This document shows, piece by piece, positions 55,794 through 64,000 of a DNA stretch of 64,000 bases; positions within the stretch are counted from its first letter, which is position 1; the number at the start of each line of letters is the position of its first letter. The notes under the pieces are model-generated. The model did not search any database, was not told the origin of the DNA, and was given only the letters and a program-made list of their open reading frames with translations. Position numbers and translations under genes: made by a program. This stretch comes from Bacillus thuringiensis (GTDB lineage: Bacteria; Bacillota; Bacilli; Bacillales; Bacillaceae_G), in NCBI RefSeq assembly GCF_022095615.2, contig NZ_CP155560.1, positions 1 through 64,000 of the forward strand. Direction: 5' to 3'.

Positions 55794-57728
55794 ATGCAAA
55801 CTGTTAGAATGACGACGGCTCAAGCATTGGTGAAATTTTTGAACGAGCAGTATGTAGAGTTTGATGGAAAGCAACAAAAGTTTATTAAGGGAATCTTTAC
55901 GATTTTTGGTCATGGAAATGTAGTAGGCCTAGGACAAGCTTTAGAAGAAGACGCTGGGGAATTAGAAGTTTACCAAGGGAGAAATGAACAAGGAATGGCA
56001 AATGCTGCGATGGCTTTTGCGAAACAAAAACATAGAAAGCAAATTATGGCATGTACTTCTTCAGTAGGTCCTGGATCAGCAAACATGATTACCTCTGCAG
56101 CAACAGCTTCTGCAAATAATATTCCCGTTTTACTACTTCCAGGAGATGTATTTGCAACGAGACAACCTGATCCTGTTCTTCAACAAATTGAACAAACACA
56201 TGACTTATCTATTTCTACAAATGATGCTTTTCGTGCAGTAAGTAAGTATTGGGACCGGATAAATCGTCCTGAACAATTGATGACAGCTATGATTCAAGCC
56301 ATGCGTGTTTTAACGAACCCGGCAGATACAGGAGCTGTAACAATTTGTTTACCACAAGATGTCCAAGGAGAAGCATGGGATTTTCCAAGTTACTTCTTCC
56401 AAAAGCGTGTTCACCGTATTGAACGTCGTCTACCTACAAAAGCCAGCTTAGCGGATGCAGTGGAAATGATTAAGAGAAAGAAAAAGCCAGTTATGATTTG
56501 CGGTGGTGGTGTAAGGTACGCAGAAGCGGCAGAAGAGTTAAAACAGTTTGCTGAAACATTCCACATTCCATTTGGAGAAACACAGGCTGGAAAAAGTGCA
56601 ATTGAAAGTAGTCACCCATATAATCTTGGTGGCATTGGGGTAACTGGAAATATAGCAGCTAATACAATTGCAAAGGAAGCGGATCTTGTAATTGGCATCG
56701 GGACGAGGTTTACGGATTTTACAACGGCATCAAAACAATTATTTCAAAATGAGGAAGTTGAGTTTTTAAACATTAACATTTCAGAATTCCATGCGAATAA
56801 GCTGGATGCATTAAAGGTTATAGCGGATGCGAAAGAAGCGCTTCTTACTCTAATAGATGAACTGCAAGAAATTGATTATCGATCTAGTTATACAGTAGAA
56901 ATTGCTGATGCAAAAGAGGCTTGGGAAACAGAATTATCACGTCTACATAATATTCGCTTTACAGGTCAAGATTTCACACCAGAAGTCGAAGGTCATTTCG
57001 ATGAAAATTTAAATGAGTATGTAGACGCACTTGGTACACAATTAACACAGACCGCAGTCATTGGACAAGTCAATACATTACTTGATGAAGATGCAATCAT
57101 CGTTGGAGCGGCAGGAAGTCTTCCGGGTGATTTACAAAGAATGTGGACATCAAGAAAACCGAATACTTATCACATGGAGTATGGATACTCTTGCATGGGC
57201 TATGAGGTTGCGGGCGCACTTGGTGCAAAGCTAGCTGAACCATCGAAGGAAGTATATGCAATGGTAGGGGATGGTAGTTACCAGATGCTTCATTCTGAGC
57301 TTGTCACAAGTCTTCAAGAAAACAAAAAAATTAACGTCTTATTATTTGATAACTCCGGATTTGGCTGCATTAATAACTTACAAATGGGTAATGGAATGGG
57401 GAGCTTTGGAACAGAGTTTCGCTATCGAAACCAGGAAACTCGTAAATTAGACGGGGCAATTATGAAAATTGATTTTGCAGCTAGCGCAGCTGGATATGGT
57501 GTGAAAACATATCATGTTACATCAATAGAACAATTACAGGAAGCGCTTATAGATGCGGAAAAACAAACAGTTTCCACATTAATTGATATTAAAGTATTAC
57601 CAAAAACAATGACAAATGGATACGAGTCATGGTGGCATGTAGGTGTTGCAGAAGTATCTAAAAGTCAAAGTGTACAAGCTGCGTATGAGAGTAAAGTAAG
57701 TAACTTGCAACAGGCAAGGTCTTATTAG
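55794..57728 (+). CDS. iolD: 3D-(3,5/4)-trihydroxycyclohexane-1,2-dione hydrolase
   Basis: A 644-residue thiamine-diphosphate enzyme that opens the ring of THcHDO to 5-deoxy-glucuronate. [20 protein letters not shown] opens the Pyr domain and the early [15 protein letters not shown] carries the activating Glu. The ThDP-binding motif is [20 protein letters not shown] ... [11 protein letters not shown] (GDG...NN). AAAGGAG precedes the ATG. It follows iolE in the reaction order and is full length. Confidence 0.95.
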   Translation: MQTVRMTTAQALVKFLNEQYVEFDGKQQKFIKGIFTIFGHGNVVGLGQALEEDAGELEVYQGRNEQGMANAAMAFAKQKHRKQIMACTSSVGPGSANMITSAATASANNIPVLLLPGDVFATRQPDPVLQQIEQTHDLSISTNDAFRAVSKYWDRINRPEQLMTAMIQAMRVLTNPADTGAVTICLPQDVQGEAWDFPSYFFQKRVHRIERRLPTKASLADAVEMIKRKKKPVMICGGGVRYAEAAEELKQFAETFHIPFGETQAGKSAIESSHPYNLGGIGVTGNIAANTIAKEADLVIGIGTRFTDFTTASKQLFQNEEVEFLNINISEFHANKLDALKVIADAKEALLTLIDELQEIDYRSSYTVEIADAKEAWETELSRLHNIRFTGQDFTPEVEGHFDENLNEYVDALGTQLTQTAVIGQVNTLLDEDAIIVGAAGSLPGDLQRMWTSRKPNTYHMEYGYSCMGYEVAGALGAKLAEPSKEVYAMVGDGSYQMLHSELVTSLQENKKINVLLFDNSGFGCINNLQMGNGMGSFGTEFRYRNQETRKLDGAIMKIDFAASAAGYGVKTYHVTSIEQLQEALIDAEKQTVSTLIDIKVLPKTMTNGYESWWHVGVAEVSKSQSVQAAYESKVSNLQQARSY

Positions 57729-57739
57729 ATTAGGACACA

Positions 57740-57787
57740 AAGAGAGCATTTTATCTACATGCATATTTATAGAATGCTCTCTTTTTA
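57740..57787 (+). terminator. intra-operon hairpin between iolD and iolE
   Basis: AAGAGAGCATT / AATGCTCTCTT stem with a loop of about 25 bases and T5, a second likely attenuator in the operon. Confidence 0.7.
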
Positions 57788-57849
57788 ATGAATAGATAAG
57801 AGAAGTTGACGAAATTCTATCACAGTTTGTAAAAAGGAGAGACAAGGGG

Positions 57850-58746
57850 ATGTTTAAAGAAAATACAGTTAAGCTTGGGATTGCACCAATTGCTTGGACA
57901 AATGATGATATGCCGGAGCTAGGGGCAGAAAATACGTTTGAACAATGTATTAGTGAGATGGCACTAGCTGGATTTAATGGAAGTGAAGTAGGGAATAAAT
58001 ATCCGAGAAATACAGTTGTATTAAAAAAATCTTTGGAATTACGAAACTTGGAGATTGCTAGTGCATGGTTTAGTACGTTTTTAACAACGAAGCCGCTTGA
58101 AGAGACGGTAGCAGAATTTATTAAGCATAGGGATTTCTTGCATGACATGGGTGCAAAAGTCATCGTTGTTTCAGAGCAAGGGCATAGTATTCAGGGGCTA
58201 ATGGATGTACCACTATTTAAAAATAAACCTGTTTTTACAGAAGAAGAATGGGACAAACTTGCGGATGGTTTACATCATCTCGGTAAATTGGCTCAGGAAA
58301 AGGGACTCCATATTGTATACCATCATCATATGGGTACGGGTGTTCAAACAACGGCAGAAATTGAAAAGTTAATGGACATGACTGATCCAGAGCTCGTATC
58401 TCTGCTTTTTGATACAGGTCATCTTGTTTTTTCAGGAGAAGAGCCACTTTATATTTTGAAAAAATATTTACCTCGTATTAAACACGTACATTTAAAAGAT
58501 ATTCGTCAAGAAGTAGTAGATACTGTAAAGGAAAACGAATTAAGTTTCCTACAGGCAGTGAAGAACGGGGCATTTACAGTACCCGGGGATGGCGTAATTG
58601 GATTTGATGAAGTGTTTACTATCCTTGCAAACTCTGATTATCAAGGGTGGTTTGTGGTAGAAGCAGAGCAAGACCCAGCTTTAGCGAATCCTTTTGAATA
58701 CGCATTAAAAGCCCGAAAATTTATACAAGAAAAAGCAGGTCTGTAA
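57850..58746 (+). CDS. iolE: myo-inosose-2 dehydratase
   Basis: A 298-residue TIM-barrel enzyme of the xylose isomerase-like family that removes water from scyllo-inosose to give THc[23 protein letters not shown] is the characteristic start. [28 protein letters not shown] and [12 protein letters not shown] carry the metal-binding His/Asp/Glu residues, and [11 protein letters not shown] closes the barrel. AAAGGAGAG precedes the ATG. It is full length. Confidence 0.95.
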   Translation: MFKENTVKLGIAPIAWTNDDMPELGAENTFEQCISEMALAGFNGSEVGNKYPRNTVVLKKSLELRNLEIASAWFSTFLTTKPLEETVAEFIKHRDFLHDMGAKVIVVSEQGHSIQGLMDVPLFKNKPVFTEEEWDKLADGLHHLGKLAQEKGLHIVYHHHMGTGVQTTAEIEKLMDMTDPELVSLLFDTGHLVFSGEEPLYILKKYLPRIKHVHLKDIRQEVVDTVKENELSFLQAVKNGAFTVPGDGVIGFDEVFTILANSDYQGWFVVEAEQDPALANPFEYALKARKFIQEKAGL

Positions 58747-58874
58747 TTTCCACATTTCGAGACTATCTTTAAGTTAATGATTGGACAATCAACAGGTCTT
58801 CTTACAAAAGGGGTAAAATGACGCGACTGTTGTTTTTACATTTAATAAATAATATTGAAATAGGGGAGTATGTA

Positions 58875-59720
58875 ATGCCATTAGTTCAAATGAAAGATAT
58901 TTTAATAAAAGCAAATCAAGAGAATTATGGGGTTGGGGCTTTTAGCGTCGCTAATATGGAAATGGTCATGGGAGCTATCAAAGCAGCTGAAGAGTTAAGC
59001 TCACCGCTTATTCTACAAATTGCGGAAGTTCGTTTGAATCATTCGCCAATTCATATGATTGGTCCATTGATGGTAGCTGCGGCGAAAAAAGCGACTGTTC
59101 CAGTAGCAGTTCACTTTGATCACGGTATGACATTTCAAAAGATTCAAGAGACATTAGAAATTGGTTTTAGTTCGGTTATGTTTGATGGCTCTCACTATCC
59201 GTTAGAAGAAAATATACAAAAGACAAAAGAAATTGTAGAACTTGCGAAACAGTACGGTGCGACGGTAGAGGCTGAGATTGGCAGAGTTGGTGGTAGTGAG
59301 GACGGATCAGAAGATATTGAGATGTTGCTGACAAATACTACAGAAGCAAAACGATTTGCAGAAGCAACAGAGGTAGATGCGTTAGCTGTTGCAATTGGAA
59401 ATGCGCATGGTATGTACAATGGCGATCCTAATTTACGATTAGACCGCCTACAAGAGATTAATGAGGTAGTCCATATCCCACTCGTTTTACATGGCGGCTC
59501 TGGCATTAGTCCAGAGCATTTCAAGCAATGTATTCAACATGGTGTTCGAAAAATTAATGTAGCAACAGCCACATTTCAGAATGTAATTACTGCGGTTAAC
59601 ACTGCCGTCATGAATACTCCGTATTCAGATTACTTTACGTACCATCAGGATGTTATTAGGGCTGCATACGAAAACGTTAAGAATCATATGCAAATATTCG
59701 GAAGTGAAAACAGAGTATAA
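58875..59720 (+). CDS. iolJ: 6-phospho-5-dehydro-2-deoxy-D-gluconate aldolase
   Basis: A 281-residue class II (zinc) aldolase of the fructose-bisphosphate aldolase family. In the iol pathway it splits the iolC product into dihydroxyacetone phosphate and malonic semialdehyde. GVGAFSVANMEMVMGAI is the family start, VAVHFDHGMTFQ gives the Asp/His, VEAEIGRVGGSEDG follows, and VLHGGSGIS the phosphate site. The ATG at 58875 (MPLVQMKDILIKANQ) has AGGGGAG upstream; an earlier in-frame ATG at 58818 lacks both homology and this signal. Confidence 0.93.
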   Translation: MPLVQMKDILIKANQENYGVGAFSVANMEMVMGAIKAAEELSSPLILQIAEVRLNHSPIHMIGPLMVAAAKKATVPVAVHFDHGMTFQKIQETLEIGFSSVMFDGSHYPLEENIQKTKEIVELAKQYGATVEAEIGRVGGSEDGSEDIEMLLTNTTEAKRFAEATEVDALAVAIGNAHGMYNGDPNLRLDRLQEINEVVHIPLVLHGGSGISPEHFKQCIQHGVRKINVATATFQNVITAVNTAVMNTPYSDYFTYHQDVIRAAYENVKNHMQIFGSENRV

Positions 59721-59825
59721 TCAGAAAAGCTTTTTTCATTAATAGTTAGAAGAAACTCGGAATGTAGTTAACTGACAAAAGTAGAGAATGATTGAGTAGC
59801 CATTAAATAAAAGGGGGAGAAAGCC

Positions 59826-60617
59826 ATGTTAGGAAAATTGGGTGAATTAAATGAAGGATATAATATATTAACAGAAATGAACGGTCAATGCAGTGATATG
59901 TTAATGGATATAGGCATATATAAGATGTCTAATGGGAAAGAAGAGTTGCTATTTGATAATAAAAATGAAACGGCAGTACTTTTACTAGAAGGGACAATAC
60001 GTTTAGAGTGGGAAGGAATAGAACAAGTTATTCAAAGACAGTCTGTGTTTGAAGAAAACCCTTGGTGTTTACATGTATCTAAAAATGTGAAGGTTACAAT
60101 TACTGCTCTTTCAGATAGTGAAGTGCTTGTTCAAAAAACGGATAATGATCAAGAATTTGCGTCTAAGTTATATACGCCAAATGAGTGTCAAAGTGTTGTA
60201 GCTGGAGATGGAGTATGGGAGGGAACGGCGCAGCGTGTTATTCGTACGATTTTTGACTATAACAATGCAGCATATTCTAATATGGTAGTAGGCGAGGTTA
60301 TTTCTTACCCAGGGAGATGGTCTAGTTATCCACCACATCACCATGATCAACCGGAGGTATATTATTATCGTTTTAACAAGCCACAGGGATTTGGGTGTGC
60401 AATGGTTGGTGAGGATGCTTATCGCGTTGTACATAATAGCTTTATTACAATTCCGGGTGAGCTAGACCATCCACAAGCAACGGCGCCTGGATATGCCATG
60501 TATTTTTGTTGGATGATTCGACATCTTGAGAATAACCCATGGAATGATCGTATCATGGAGGAAGAACACAAGTGGTTATTAGAACCAAACGCGAAAATTT
60601 GGCCAGAAAAGGAATAG
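59826..60617 (+). CDS. iolB: 5-deoxy-glucuronate isomerase
   Basis: A 263-residue cupin-fold isomerase that converts 5-deoxy-glucuronate to 2-deoxy-5-keto-gluconate, the iolC substrate. Metal ligands are visible in SSYPPHHHDQPEVYYYRF, a double-cupin with HH..E, and in ITIPGELDHPQATAPGYAMY. RVIRTIFDYNNAAYSNMVVG is the typical central block. GGGGGAG precedes the ATG. It is the last gene of the operon and completes all enzymes needed from inositol to acetyl-CoA. Confidence 0.95.
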   Translation: MLGKLGELNEGYNILTEMNGQCSDMLMDIGIYKMSNGKEELLFDNKNETAVLLLEGTIRLEWEGIEQVIQRQSVFEENPWCLHVSKNVKVTITALSDSEVLVQKTDNDQEFASKLYTPNECQSVVAGDGVWEGTAQRVIRTIFDYNNAAYSNMVVGEVISYPGRWSSYPPHHHDQPEVYYYRFNKPQGFGCAMVGEDAYRVVHNSFITIPGELDHPQATAPGYAMYFCWMIRHLENNPWNDRIMEEEHKWLLEPNAKIWPEKE

Positions 60618-60631
60618 ACAAAAATAAAAAC

Positions 60632-60670
60632 GAGCAATCCTCTTCATAGTGATAAGGTGCTCTTTTTTTT
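60632..60670 (+). terminator. iol operon terminator
   Basis: GAGCAATCCT / AGGTGCTC imperfect stem followed by T8, 15 bases after iolB. Confidence 0.65.
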
Positions 60671-60806
60671 ATTTGTACGTGAAAAGGAAAATCCCTCTTA
60701 CTGTTATCGCCGGATTATTGTCCTGCGAACATTTAAAGCAGGAGAATTCTATCAGAAATTATGTAAAATAAATCTTTTATTTTGGTCTGTGTTTTTGACT
60801 TGTTAG

Positions 60807-61064
60807 TTATTCATGGGAAAAAATTAGTTTATTGGTTATTGAGTTTTTTTGTAATTTATTTATTTTTTTTGTTGTTCTATCTACATCTGAAATGGGTAAG
60901 TCTGTGCCGTATAGGTCTTGGTTATTATCTTTATTGTTATTGTTTGGATTATGTTCCACTTGAGAAGAGGTTTCTAGCATTTGTTCTTGTTCCTTACTAG
61001 GGGTATTCAGGGCATCCGATGGGACGCGAGCAATCTGTCCGCTTACTAGCTTTTCTTTATCCAT
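60807..61064 (-). CDS. small hydrophilic protein, unknown
   Basis: An 85-residue protein rich in Asn, Asp, Gln, Lys and Ser (EHNPNNNNKDNNQDLY), without signal peptide or membrane helix, probably disordered. AAAAAGGAG lies 9 bases ahead of the ATG at 61064, which is the main reason to accept it. The front MDKEKLVSGQIARVPSDALN has no recognised relatives. It could be a spore or stress protein; this is a guess. Confidence 0.45.
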   Translation of the reverse strand: MDKEKLVSGQIARVPSDALNTPSKEQEQMLETSSQVEHNPNNNNKDNNQDLYGTDLPISDVDRTTKKINKLQKNSITNKLIFSHE

Positions 61065-61238
61065 ATAATACAGCTCCTTTTTGAGATGAGATTAAAAACA
61101 ATGGAATTATGAATAGATACTTCGATATTTTGAGCCTTTGAATGGAATTATATACAAACTTATATTGCAAAGATTGCTTTTATTCGTTTCTTGTTTTGGT
61201 TTAGATTTCGTTTCGGTATAAGTTTTGCTGTTAAATTA

Positions 61239-61842
61239 TCACAAGCAACAACAGATATCATAACCAATAGGTAGTGAAGGATAATATTTTTTCATAGAGA
61301 ATAATGCTAGAGTAGGAATTAATCTATTTTGCTTTTTGATGAAAGGGGAAGAGTATAATAACTCTGTATAAGGGTGAGTTTTAATATCTTTACTTGTATT
61401 TCCGTGAAGTAGTTCTTGAATGTGATTGTCAATCCCTTTAATACTTTCTTCAATACGTAACGCTTCTTCAATTATCCAATTTTGTCTTCCAACTAAATGG
61501 GGGACATCAATTGTTATAGACTTTGCTGTAACTTCTGCTAGTGCCTCAGACTCCTTTGTAGCTATTTGCTTTGCCCCAGATTCAATCATTGTTTGTCGTA
61601 GTTCTTCCTGTTTGGCTAGCTTTAAATCTTTAGCAGTAGGATACTTCAATACGAACTTTATCACAGAAGTGGTACCAAGCTTCTAGAATGCTACTTTGAG
61701 GTCTGGGTGCGTTATAACTAAAAGTTGCTGCACCTGATTTTTACGCCGTGTTAACTGAGTATTTAATAGCCATTGGTCACGGGTTAACGAACGAAAGATA
61801 GATTGAGTTACAGAAGCTGGTTTAAGTAAGCTAACACCTTTC
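61239..61842 (-). mobile_element. IS110-family transposase remnant
   Basis: Minus-strand frames give SLTRDQWLLNTQLTRRKNQV QQLLVITHPDLKVAF, a stop, then VIKFVLKYPTAKDLKLAKQE ELRQTMIESGAKQIATKESE and IDVPHLVGRQNWIIEEALRI EESIKGIDNHI. This is the middle of an IS110 transposase (loop with PDLxxxF, YPTAxDL, and long helices). The N-terminal DEDD domain and the C-terminal Ser motif (PGxGxxTA) are missing, so it is dead. The end (LPIGYDICCCL) is a short trace of the C-terminal side. Confidence 0.75.
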
Positions 61843-61892
61843 ATATGCGGTTGATAAGGAGAAAACAGTAAAAATAAAACAAATAGTAAACC

Positions 61893-61921
61893 AAAAGGGT
61901 AGCGATTTAGCGACCCTTTTT
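61893..61921. terminator. hairpin terminator
   Basis: AAAAGGGTAGC / GCGACCCTTTT compact stem with a T-run on the plus strand. Confidence 0.6.
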
Positions 61922-62442
61922 AACCTACATATAGGTATCGTATATTTTTGAAAATTTCTTATTGGAACAAATATTTGTAATCTAATATTTCTACTTTGAA
62001 ATCGTGTTTGCAAGCAATTTTAGAGCTGTCACAGGATGGATATCTACGAATAATAAAGCTGTTAGAAATATAATAAAGTTCTTTAAAAAATAAAATAGTT
62101 GTTTAAAAAGAGGGGTGAAATTGGGGTTTTATGCCCCTTTTTATTTTTTCCCTGTATAATATAAATATAAGTATATTCCAAAATTTGATTTTGAATAGAT
62201 AGGAAATCTCTTAGAAAAGAATTATAAGGATAGAGTATTTATCATCTATACAAAGTAAAAATAGTCATTTATTAAATAGAGGTATTTATTATAGATAATC
62301 GTACGTTGTCTACTCTTATGGTTATGAATATGTGCGTATAAAATATTTCTCTCAAAGTGATAAGGAATGGGCAAATCGGATAAAGAAGTATTTTTAATAA
62401 TTGTAATTTCTATTAATAAAAGATTTAAGGAGAGTTAAAAAA
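61922..62442. other. non-coding region ahead of the MBL-fold gene
   Basis: No gene. A second terminator-like element with GGGG/CCCC and a T-run is at about 62110-62150, followed by AT-rich sequence with TATAAT near 62156 that could serve a promoter. Confidence 0.35.
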
Positions 62443-63645
62443 TTGATTAATGTAAAAATATATCCTGCTGAAAATGGAGATTGTTTTTTGATTTCTTTAG
62501 GGGAAGAAAGTCGTAAACATATATTAATTGATTGTGGATATGCAGATACATACCATAACTATTTGAAAGAGGATTTAAAAGAGTTAAAAAAGCTAGGTGA
62601 AAAAATAAACTTATTTATTGTAACACATATTGATGAGGATCATATATTGGGTGCTATTGCGTTTATTGAAGAAAATAATGAGTCCGAAATTATAGAAATA
62701 GAAGAAGTTTGGTATAACTGTTATCGTCATTTACAGATAGATAAAAATCAAGGGCCTCTAAGTGAGAAAGAAATGAGGATATTGCAAAGAGAAATTGCAT
62801 TAGGAGAATCATATATAAAGAGAGAGTCATTTAGTGAGATTGATAAGTCTGAAGTAAGTATAAAACAAGGTTCTACCTTAGGAGCTCTAATATTAAAAGG
62901 TGGATATAAGTGGAATAGTAGTTTCAAAGGGAAAGCCGTATCACAAGATAATGTTGAAATAGTTGAATTGGGAGATGTATCTATTAATATACTTTCGCCT
63001 AATAATGAAAAATTAGAGAAATTGAAGACAAAGTGGTTAAAAGAACTTACAAATAAAAAGTGGAATTTTAACATTACAGAAGATAAATTATTTGACGATG
63101 CTTTTGAGTTTATGTTGTTAATGTATGAAGAATTACAGATTGATAAAACAGAAGTTTCTTCAGAAGAAATTTCAACTATTGAATCAGTACAAAAACTTAT
63201 TCAAAGGAAAGGAAATCTTGATAATTCTCCAACAAATGGATCTTCGATAGCTATTTGTATTAATTATAGGGAAAGGAATCTACTGTTTTTAGGCGACGCG
63301 CATCCAGATATTTTATATAAAAATATATGTAATTTAGGGATTGAAAAATTTGATTTGGTAAAAGTTCCTCATCATGGAAGCAGTAAGAACATGACGCTGG
63401 AGTTATCAGGGGTATTAAAAAGTGATAAATTTTTAATTTCTACTAGTGGTAATAAACATACACATCCAGATTTAGAATCTTTAGCAAAACTTATCTATAT
63501 GAATCAGGACATAAATAAAGAATTTTATTTTAACTACGAAACTAAAGCATCTAAGTGGATTAGTACAGAAGAAATGAAGAGAAGCTTTAATTTAGAGGTA
63601 GTTGAAGGAAATAGTTCAGTATCCTTAAATGTAGTTGTAGATTAG
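62443..63645 (+). CDS. MBL-fold hydrolase, Avs1a-like
   Basis: A 400-residue metallo-beta-lactamase-fold protein. FIVTHIDEDHILGAIAF is the metal motif, here HxDxDH (H62, D64, D66, H67), with Asp in place of the usual second His. LLFLGDAHPDIL gives the Asp ligand and VPHHGSSKNMT (about 308) the last His, as in ComEC-like MBL domains. It starts at TTG behind AAGGAGAG. The next gene starts 12 bases later and is a trypsin-like protease. MBL plus trypsin ahead of a STAND NTPase is the order of type 1 AVAST antiphage systems; the third gene lies beyond the window, so the assignment is provisional. Confidence 0.8.
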   Translation: MINVKIYPAENGDCFLISLGEESRKHILIDCGYADTYHNYLKEDLKELKKLGEKINLFIVTHIDEDHILGAIAFIEENNESEIIEIEEVWYNCYRHLQIDKNQGPLSEKEMRILQREIALGESYIKRESFSEIDKSEVSIKQGSTLGALILKGGYKWNSSFKGKAVSQDNVEIVELGDVSINILSPNNEKLEKLKTKWLKELTNKKWNFNITEDKLFDDAFEFMLLMYEELQIDKTEVSSEEISTIESVQKLIQRKGNLDNSPTNGSSIAICINYRERNLLFLGDAHPDILYKNICNLGIEKFDLVKVPHHGSSKNMTLELSGVLKSDKFLISTSGNKHTHPDLESLAKLIYMNQDINKEFYFNYETKASKWISTEEMKRSFNLEVVEGNSSVSLNVVVD

Positions 63646-63656
63646 GAGAGATAATA

Positions 63657-64000
63657 ATGGATTTTTCATCTAGAGTGTCTATACCAAGAATTGATTGTGG
63701 TAATCTAACTTCAAGTGGTTTTTTAGTTTCAAATGATAAGGTTATTACAGCGTTACATGCCATAAAACCTTATTTACAAAAAGAAGTTGGAGTGATTAAA
63801 GTAACTTTTATTAATGAGCAAGGGGTAGAAACAGTATTTAACGCAGAACCTTTATTGGATGTAGATGGTTGGGAAGAATATGAAATTATTTGCTTGCAAC
63901 TAAATCAGCAAGTTAATAATATTGAAATTATTAAGTGTATAGATTATAGGTTTTATTCTACAACTGAGTCCCTTACTTATGGTTATCCAGCTGTTGCGAA
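63657..64000 (+). CDS. trypsin-like serine protease, partial (window end)
   Basis: The first 114 residues of a protein cut by the window edge. TSSGFLVSNDKVITALHAIK is the S1 protease strand pair with the catalytic His (ALHAI in place of the usual TAAHC). YEIICLQLNQQV may hold the Asp strand. There is no signal peptide, so it works in the cytoplasm, as the protease subunit of AVAST type 1 does. GGAGAG lies ahead of the ATG at 63657, 12 bases after the MBL gene, indicating one transcription unit. Confidence 0.75.
   Translation, partial: MDFSSRVSIPRIDCGNLTSSGFLVSNDKVITALHAIKPYLQKEVGVIKVTFINEQGVETVFNAEPLLDVDGWEEYEIICLQLNQQVNNIEIIKCIDYRFYSTTESLTYGYPAVA

Noticed and set aside
60782..61000. Hydrophobic plus-strand frame after iolB
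   Set aside because: It is the antisense of an Asn/Lys/Gln-rich minus-strand gene with a better ribosome binding site, which makes hydrophobic codons by complement.
1..64000. CRISPR arrays and rRNA genes
   Set aside because: No regularly spaced direct repeats and no rRNA-like sequence were seen on either strand.

Overview
The window is low-GC, AT-rich Firmicute DNA and looks like a Bacillus cereus-group chromosome. The clues are strong GGAGG-type ribosome binding sites with frequent TTG/GTG starts, an HU gene, a LacI-controlled inositol (iol) operon, CPBP protease, Bacillus-type secreted toxin remnants and IS200/IS605, IS3 and IS110 debris. Positions 1-48 kb are a gene-sparse accessory region crowded with defence genes, broken genes and mobile-element scars. 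Positions 49-60.6 kb are a compact, intact catabolic operon. From 61 kb the accessory character returns.

Layout. 1-9.5 kb: HU (cut by the window start), a lipoprotein, a decayed EndoU-like polymorphic toxin, a frameshifted immunity-type gene, two HEPN-like proteins, a broken AbiJ-like gene, an HD-domain protein and a nuclease/helicase (DUF2075, Schlafen group 3 helicase family). 10-19 kb: a beta-helix pseudogene, a third HEPN-like gene, a complete retron (phosphoribosyltransferase-like protein, small winged-helix protein, structured ncRNA with matching a1/a2 arms, reverse transcriptase), then a fourth HEPN-like gene followed 3 bases later by a tRNA-like RNA. 19-24.3 kb: a stand-alone cytidine-deaminase-fold protein, an unassigned 317-aa protein, and prophage remnants with a divergent cI/cro-like pair and repeated operators.

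24.9-38 kb: a GNAT acetyltransferase and a PLP decarboxylase that share a 23-bp upstream motif, a solo TnpB element, an aldo/keto reductase, and a 2532-aa NRPS of order C-A-T-C-A-T-R. The NRPS lacks a thioesterase and ends in a reductase, so it should release an N-acyl dipeptide aldehyde or alcohol. My reading of the second A-domain pocket (acidic residues) suggests a basic residue, i.e. a leupeptin-like product; this is inference. 38-44 kb: secreted proteins, a CPBP protease and a graveyard of toxin tips and immunity genes, one of which is split by a non-autonomous IS200/IS605-type element. 45-48 kb: an ATPase + HNH pair resembling Septu (PtuA/PtuB).

49-60.6 kb: a LacI-family regulator, an MFS transporter on the opposite strand, and iolG-C-A-D-E-J-B, which together convert myo-inositol to dihydroxyacetone phosphate and acetyl-CoA. 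Palindromic AAGCGCTT sites sit at both divergent promoters. 61-64 kb: an IS110 remnant, then an MBL-fold protein and the start of a trypsin-like protease, an arrangement seen in type 1 AVAST (Avs1) systems; a STAND NTPase would be expected just past the window.

Caution: many of the broken genes differ from an intact frame by one base, several in A-runs. Some could be assembly errors, but others also carry in-frame stops or large deletions and are certainly decayed. All family names here come from motif reading only; no database search was run.
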